Virus record (IMG/VR): IMGVR_UViG_3300049043_000091
Span: 1-48,362 of that record
Source: a virus
Strand: one strand, 5' to 3'
Length of the DNA: 48,362 nt
A program made the position numbers and the translations under genes. The notes beneath the pieces are model-generated. The model was given only the letters and a program-made list of their open reading frames with translations, did not search any database and was not told the DNA's origin. Shown in pieces: positions 44,674-48,362 of this stretch (within the stretch, counting starts at the first letter, position 1; every line of letters starts with the position of its first letter).

Positions 44674-44890
44674 TTCTGCCCAGTTTTGTCAGTAGCCTCT
44701 TTGAGCCATTCGGCGTCTGGCTCATTGAAGTCACGCACCTGAAACGCACCCTGACCGTCCTCGTGAGAGATCGACATTCCGTGCTTTCGACACACCTCCA
44801 CCACCTCCGCGAGAAACGCATCAACGGCAGCGTTTTCCGCCTCGCCGACGTATTGTAAGGCCAATCGCCTTGATACTTCGCTCTCAACAT
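44670..44890 (-). CDS. Hypothetical accessory protein, about 73 aa
   Basis: Starts MLRAKYQGDWP and, after an indel near 44857, continues QYVGEAENAAVDAFLAEVVE, VCRKHGMSISHEDGQGAFQV and EWLKEATDKTGQK. The CRKHGMSISHEDGQGAF motif recurs in small phage proteins. Function unknown. Confidence 0.6.
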
Positions 44891-44985
44891 CGTGACCTCA
44901 GTGGCATAACCACGCGATGCAGCGGACCCGCGATGCCGTCTGCCGGAATGGTAAGTCAGCGGTCGCGGGCCGCTGATCGCTGGCG

Positions 44986-45252
44986 TTATCTGGCTTCGTC
45001 CTTGCGCTTCCGCAGTTCTTCCTGTAGCCGCTCAAACTCTTCTGGCGTCATCGGGCAATTAGGGCATGTGGTGATCGGTTTGGGCTGGCCCGGCCCCATC
45101 GACTGCCACTCAGTGCCGCACCCGCTGCACACCGTAATGATTGGCTTGTGAACCTCATGCTTGACCGCACGCCCGCAGCCAGCGTTGACGAGCGGCAGCG
45201 GCAAACGAAAGCAGCAACCCCAGATAACCAGCGGATGAAGCGGACATCGCAT
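44986..45252 (-). CDS. Small zinc-ribbon-like protein
   Basis: An 88-residue frame. The N-terminus is hydrophobic with cysteines (MRCPLHPLVIWGCCFRLPLP), maybe a signal or anchor. ITVCSGCGTEWQ and TTCPNCPMTPEEF give a C-x-x-C pair twice, 18-20 residues apart, a zinc ribbon. The tail is a charged helix (FERLQEELRKRKDE). Confidence 0.6.
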   Translation of the reverse strand: MRCPLHPLVIWGCCFRLPLPLVNAGCGRAVKHEVHKPIITVCSGCGTEWQSMGPGQPKPITTCPNCPMTPEEFERLQEELRKRKDEAR

Positions 45253-45306
45253 CTACCTCCTGTGTGATTGTTAATCCGTGCGGCGATGCCGCTTATCCTG
45301 TCGTTC

Positions 45307-45556
45307 TCAGCCTAGTCGTTCAAGCAACGCCCGAAGCGTGTCGGCGTGTTTCGCAAAAACTGGCTTACCATCCATCGTGATCTTCCGCATTGTCATCGCA
45401 AGCAGACAAAACTTGCTCCACGAGGTAGCGGATGGCCTCTTTCAACCGCTCGTTCTCTGCCCGCAAATCGTAGACCTCCTGCGGCGTCCAGTCGGCATCG
45501 CAACCGCACTCCGATTCGGAGTGAGCAGCACACGTGCATCCTTTGCCGTCAGCCAT
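45307..45556 (-). CDS. Accessory protein with LLERLG C-terminus, copy A
   Basis: MADGKGCTCAAHSESECGCD, EVYDLRAENERLKEAIRYLV then, after an indel near 45385, KITMDGKPVFAKHADTLRAL LERLG. About 82 residues: a Cys-rich start, a coiled coil and a C-terminal motif shared with the next two genes. Unknown function. Confidence 0.5.
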
Positions 45557-45708
45557 GTTCTCTCCACGCCTTCAGTAGCGTCACGTTATCCGAGCGCGAT
45601 AATCCCGGCGTCGTGTTTTTCGCCGCAGGCAGACGCGATTCTGCGAAGCGCTATCACGCACTGGTTCCATTTCCGGCGAGTTATCACGTTCAGCAGAAAC
45701 ATTGGTTC

Positions 45709-46033
45709 TCAGCCCAATCGTTCCAGCAGCCCCGAAGGACTGCCGCCACGATAGCGTCATCGTTCGTAAGGTCGCCGCCGTCTGGTCGCTCCCAATATGC
45801 CAGAGCATCCGTAATCGCTTCCCGCTCGGCGTAGGTGAGCGACGGCCGCTTGACCACAAGCCCAAGCGAAAACAACGCGGTGACGATGTTGAGCGGATGG
45901 TACAGGGACGCGAATTGCCGTCGCACCACTCCTCGGCTTGCTTGCTCAGTCGAAGACGCTCCGAAAACAATGGCGATGCGTCACCGTGAGAACCAGCCGA
46001 TGCAACGGACGGCCCTGCGTCGTCATGTGTCAT
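45709..46033 (-). CDS. Accessory protein with LLERLG C-terminus, copy B
   Basis: MTHDDAGPSVASAGSHGDAS, LFSERLRLSKQAEEWCDGN, then after an indel near 45905 LYHPLNIVTALFSLGLVVKR, LTYAEREAITDALAYWERPD and, after another slip near 45725, VAAVLRGLLERLG. About 108 residues. Shares the (L)T-x-x-E-R-E/L-A helix and LLERLG end with its neighbours. Confidence 0.5.
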
Positions 46034-46072
46034 GGTGAGTCCTCCTGTGGCCGCCGTTGATCTTCCGTGTTC

Positions 46073-46324
46073 TCAGCCTAGCCTCTCCAACAGTGAGCCG
46101 AGCGTGGCCGCGATCCGCTCGCAGTCGGCGTCCCCATTGTTCGATTCGTAGGCGTCAGCCGCCTCGCGTACCGCCAGCCGCTCATCGTCGGTCAGCCGAC
46201 CCCACCGACGCAGGCGTTCAATCTCGGCTGCCGCCTCATGGCACGCCCAGTAATGATCCTCGTCGTCGGTGCCGATCATGTCGGCTCGCGTCTGCCGCAG
46301 GCGTGTTACAAGGTCGCTAACCAT
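46073..46324 (-). CDS. Accessory protein with LLERLG C-terminus, copy C
   Basis: An intact 83-residue helical protein: MVSDLVTRLRQTRADMIGTD, ACHEAAAEIERLRRWGRLTD, DERLAVREAADAYESNNGDA and RIAATLGSLLERLG. The N-terminal half resembles phage ead/Ea22-like proteins (HEAAAEIERLR). The last 45 residues are shared with copies A and B. Confidence 0.6.
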   Translation of the reverse strand: MVSDLVTRLRQTRADMIGTDDEDHYWACHEAAAEIERLRRWGRLTDDERLAVREAADAYESNNGDADCERIAATLGSLLERLG

Positions 46325-46652
46325 TTTCCACGTTCCGGAATCAGGAATGGCGATCCCGGCGGGTTCGCGGCACCGGTTTATCTGTCCGGTCGCTGCCCGC
46401 CGAGATCGCTGGGCAACATTGTACCGCTTGGTCTAGCGGGCGCAATGACGTTTTGTGCCCGGTTTGCTGGCCGTTACGAAACCTCTGCCGGAAGGGTTGC
46501 GAATCATAGGTTCCGTAACAGGCTGGCCGGTTGTTTGGCCGGTATCGCATTTTGCGATTATTGCCTGCCACGCAATCAGCCAGAAATACAATGTCACGGT
46601 ACTTGCGCCGAACTACCTAGCCTTCGCTCTTTTGTGGGTGTTGCGGCATTCG
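46325..46652. promoter_or_regulatory. 328-base gap upstream of the accessory/tail operon with a TGC-A-T dyad
   Basis: The longest non-coding stretch of the tail side. It holds a perfect inverted repeat ATCGCA-TTT-TGCGAT at 46544-46558, which has the same GCATTTTGC core as the dyad at 12405-12425. Further partial repeats of CCGG and GCCGG occur at 46525-46543. It probably carries the promoter of the accessory and tail genes on the minus strand. Open frames present on the plus strand are unconvincing. Confidence 0.45.
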
Positions 46653-47005
46653 CTACGGCGCGACCGGCCACGGAATCGGCCCCTCGCCGCTGTAGTTCTG
46701 CGGCAGGTCGCGGAAGCGCCTGTCGGTAGGTCGCCCATGCGGCACGCTGCTCAGCCGTGAGCGGCGAGTCGGCGGCTTGCGTCCAGTCGGTGAGGCCCAT
46801 GCGAGCAGATCCGCGGATGTGCCGAAGGTAGGCGAGCCGATCACCTTCTGGTGCCGGGCTTGCAACCAGTGCGGCCAGGAGTTTGACGACCAGTTTCGGC
46901 GGGGCAGGCTCCACCGCATAGCCAGTCGGCCCACCTGCCACCGTTGCCGCCGCTGGCGACGCCGAGAGCGTACAGGTCATCCCATTCAATCGGCGGCGTT
47001 CTCAT
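46653..47005 (-). CDS. Tail fibre assembly chaperone
   Basis: MRTPPIEWDDLYALG joins over an indel near 46950 to GGPTGYAVEPAPPKLVVKLL, AALVASPAP and the conserved end GLTDWTQAADSPLTAEQRAA WATYRQALRDLPQN. The DWTQ-x-x-D-S-P-L-T-x-x-x-R-x-x-W-x-x-Y-R-Q pattern is the signature of tail fibre assembly proteins (gpTfa/XkdW-type). It overlaps the fibre stop by ATGA, so it works on the fibre next to it. Confidence 0.85.
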
Positions 47006-48338
47006 TGTGCAGTAACCCAGATGTGCCGCGACACGCGAAAAACCGCTGACGATCCACTTGTATTGCCGTTCGTTGCCTCAATGTTGATTCCTGAGCCGCT
47101 AGTGGCGTTGAGCAGGTCTGTTGTCGGCCCTCCGGAGGTTGTGTATGCGGTGTCGTTCACCCAACATGTGACGTTTCCGGCACCGTCGCTAGTCAGCAGG
47201 ATGTCGTAGAACGGCGCGCACGCGATGTTTAGTCCTGTGTCTGTGCTGGTCAGCGTCGTTCCGTTGCTGCGCAGAATCCACAGCCTCCCATTCGTATTGG
47301 CTATGTTGCCGCGAATTTCAATGCCGATACCATGCTGATCAAGCGTCCCGAGAGATGTCACGAGCTTCTTTCCAAACTGCACGCGAGCAATCCCGGTCGT
47401 TGGAAAAACCGGCCCGCACGCCACACGAAACGAGAACGCAAGTGGCTTCGTCCATGTCCAGTTGTTAGAGGCACTGCCAGCGTTCTGCCCAGAAGGCGTG
47501 TAATACTGAGACGCGTCAAAGCTCCAACCGCGATACACCGCAGTAGCGTTGGCCGTACTAAAGCTATTGTTTGGTGTGAGAAGAATAATATCGACAGTCA
47601 CGATTCCAGTAGAAGCGCTAACAGTAATGTCGCGCTGATTTTCCGGCAGATTGACGAGCTTCCAGTTCTTCAATTGCCGGACGACGCTGTACGGAGTCGC
47701 AAGGACGTTGTCGGTTCCGTTCAGGCTTTGCGTGAGCGTTGGAAGCGGCAACCTGGCCGCAGCGACGGTGCCGCTCGTCAGGTCACTTGCGCTATGCGTA
47801 TGAGAGAGCGGCGTTCGGGCGTCCGACAGCCGGGCGTCGTTCCCGACGCAAGCCGTGCTGCTGCTAGAGCCGTAGGACACGGACACCGTGCCACCTGCCA
47901 CAGACAGGCCCGTGCCGACGATCACGCCGCCGAGCGTCGAAGTGGTCGCATTGGGGAGGGTGTATCCCGCGGAAGCCGAGATGACACCGTTGCCGTCAAT
48001 GCTGATTCCCGAGCCGATTTTGACGCCGCCCAAAACGGACGCGGTGGCGGTCGGCAGCGTGTACGCGGACGGGATCGAAGGCTTGTTGGTCAGGTCGTCG
48101 TACTCGCCGCTGATTGCCACCGGTCGCAAGGCGCGCTCCCCAGCAAGTCCGTCATGCACTTGTCTGGGTTGTCGTCGCTCTGCGTGGAAAACTTCCAGTA
48201 GCCCGCATTGGTGCTGCCGCCCTCGTAGCGGCCCGCCTTGATCCATTCGCTCTCAGTCGGCAGGCGGTATTGCGCGCCCGCGTTGGCAAGAAGCACGATG
48301 TTCGTCGCGCTGATTCGTGTACGCCCCGTCTTCGGTGG
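47002..48338 (-). CDS. Tail fibre with an FGE-sulfatase-like (C-type lectin fold) segment; 5' end cut by read end
   Basis: The first coded part (48338-48150) reads NAGAQYRLPTESEWIKAGRY then EGGSTNAGYWKFSTQSDDNP, the R-L-P-T-E-x-E-W motif of formylglycine-generating-enzyme-like/C-type-lectin domains. After an indel near 48130 the frame gives ALRPVAISGEYDDLTNKPSI and repeats LPTATASVLGGVKIGSGISI and LPNATTSTLGGVIVGTGLSV, then DARLSDARTPLSHTHSASDL. These are classic phage fibre shaft motifs. The C-terminal 230 residues are a beta-rich tip (SGSGINIEATNGNTSGSSAV FRVSRHIWVTAQ). It likely binds the host surface. Whether the lectin-like part and shaft are one polypeptide depends on the indel. Confidence 0.7.
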
Positions 48339-48362
48339 AGCAATACGTAACTGAACGAAAAA
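48339..48362. other. Trailing nanopore adapter at the end of the record
   Basis: AGCAATACGTAACTGAACGA at 48339-48358, followed by AAAA, is the bottom strand of the ligation adapter (the A at 48359 belongs to it; the next base should be G). It shows that the phage segment ends where the read ends. Confidence 0.97.

Noticed and set aside
44064-46652. Integron-like gene cassettes
   Set aside because: Small genes with gaps and some shared GCGGTCGCG motifs were noticed, but the GTTRRRY/RYYYAAC ends of attC sites are not present in a consistent way and no IntI gene is seen.
5490-48338. Frequent frame changes as programmed frameshifting or widespread pseudogenisation
   Set aside because: Breaks are single-base, often in homopolymers, in almost every gene, and the same error occurs in the lambda control DNA. 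Only the tail chaperone gene has a family reason to frameshift.
47002-48338. Diversity-generating retroelement target
   Set aside because: The lectin-like fold is suggestive, but no reverse transcriptase, template repeat or adenine-biased variable region was found in the record.

Overview
This record is not one natural DNA molecule. It is a concatenation of five unrelated nanopore reads whose Oxford Nanopore sequencing adapters were never removed. Adapter pairs (the tail of one read followed by the head of the next) lie at 3540-3585, 4098-4145, 4945-4991 and about 5462-5489, and a trailing adapter closes the record at 48339-48362. Nothing on one side of an adapter is linked to anything on the other side.

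Read 1 (1-3539) is the reverse complement of the Oxford Nanopore DNA control strand: the right end of phage lambda with S (carrying the Sam7 amber), R, Rz/Rz1, bor and three small right-end genes, plus engineered homopolymer tails. It is laboratory spike-in DNA. Read 2 (3586-4097) is about 0.5 kb of unrecognised, probably eukaryotic DNA with a 24-base poly(A). Read 3 (4146-4944) is the 3' part of a citramalate synthase gene that reads as cyanobacterial. Read 4 (4992-5461) is an AT-rich fragment encoding the start of a P-loop ATPase/helicase that resembles large-DNA-virus replication proteins.

Read 5 (5490-48338, about 42.8 kb, GC-rich) is the biologically interesting part: most of the genome of a temperate, long-tailed phage. 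Sequence style (FGE-sulfatase-like domain, family look of several small proteins) suggests a planctomycete or similar environmental host, but that is inference. Nearly all genes lie on the minus strand in tightly overlapping (ATGA, GTGA, TAATG) order; only the integrase is on the plus strand. In the direction of minus-strand transcription the order is: tail fibre and its assembly chaperone (48.3-46.6 kb); a cassette of small accessory genes (46.3-44.2 kb); connector, three tandem tail-tube-like paralogs, tail assembly chaperones, tape measure, distal tail and collagen-like fibre proteins (44-30 kb); metallopeptidase, metallophosphoesterase, a DUF1599-like protein, holin-like and papain-like peptidase genes (30-24.2 kb); a gap that should hold attP; integrase and excisionase-like genes; then an early region with RecT, SNF2 helicase, two DNA methyltransferases, a PD-(D/E)XK-like protein, a replication protein, a LexA-type DNA-binding protein, a DnaN sliding clamp and RusA (22-12.5 kb); and finally the head module with ParB-methyltransferase, terminase, GNAT, gpW-like, portal and a protease-capsid fusion cut off by the end of the read (12.3-5.5 kb).

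Many read-5 genes are broken by single-base indels, often in homopolymers. The same kind of error breaks lambda Rz in the control strand, so most frameshifts are sequencing errors and gene spans are given across them. Because the lysis-type genes sit only about 570 bases from the integrase, the molecule is best read as the non-integrated phage form. No diversity-generating reverse transcriptase, CRISPR array, tRNA or rRNA was seen.
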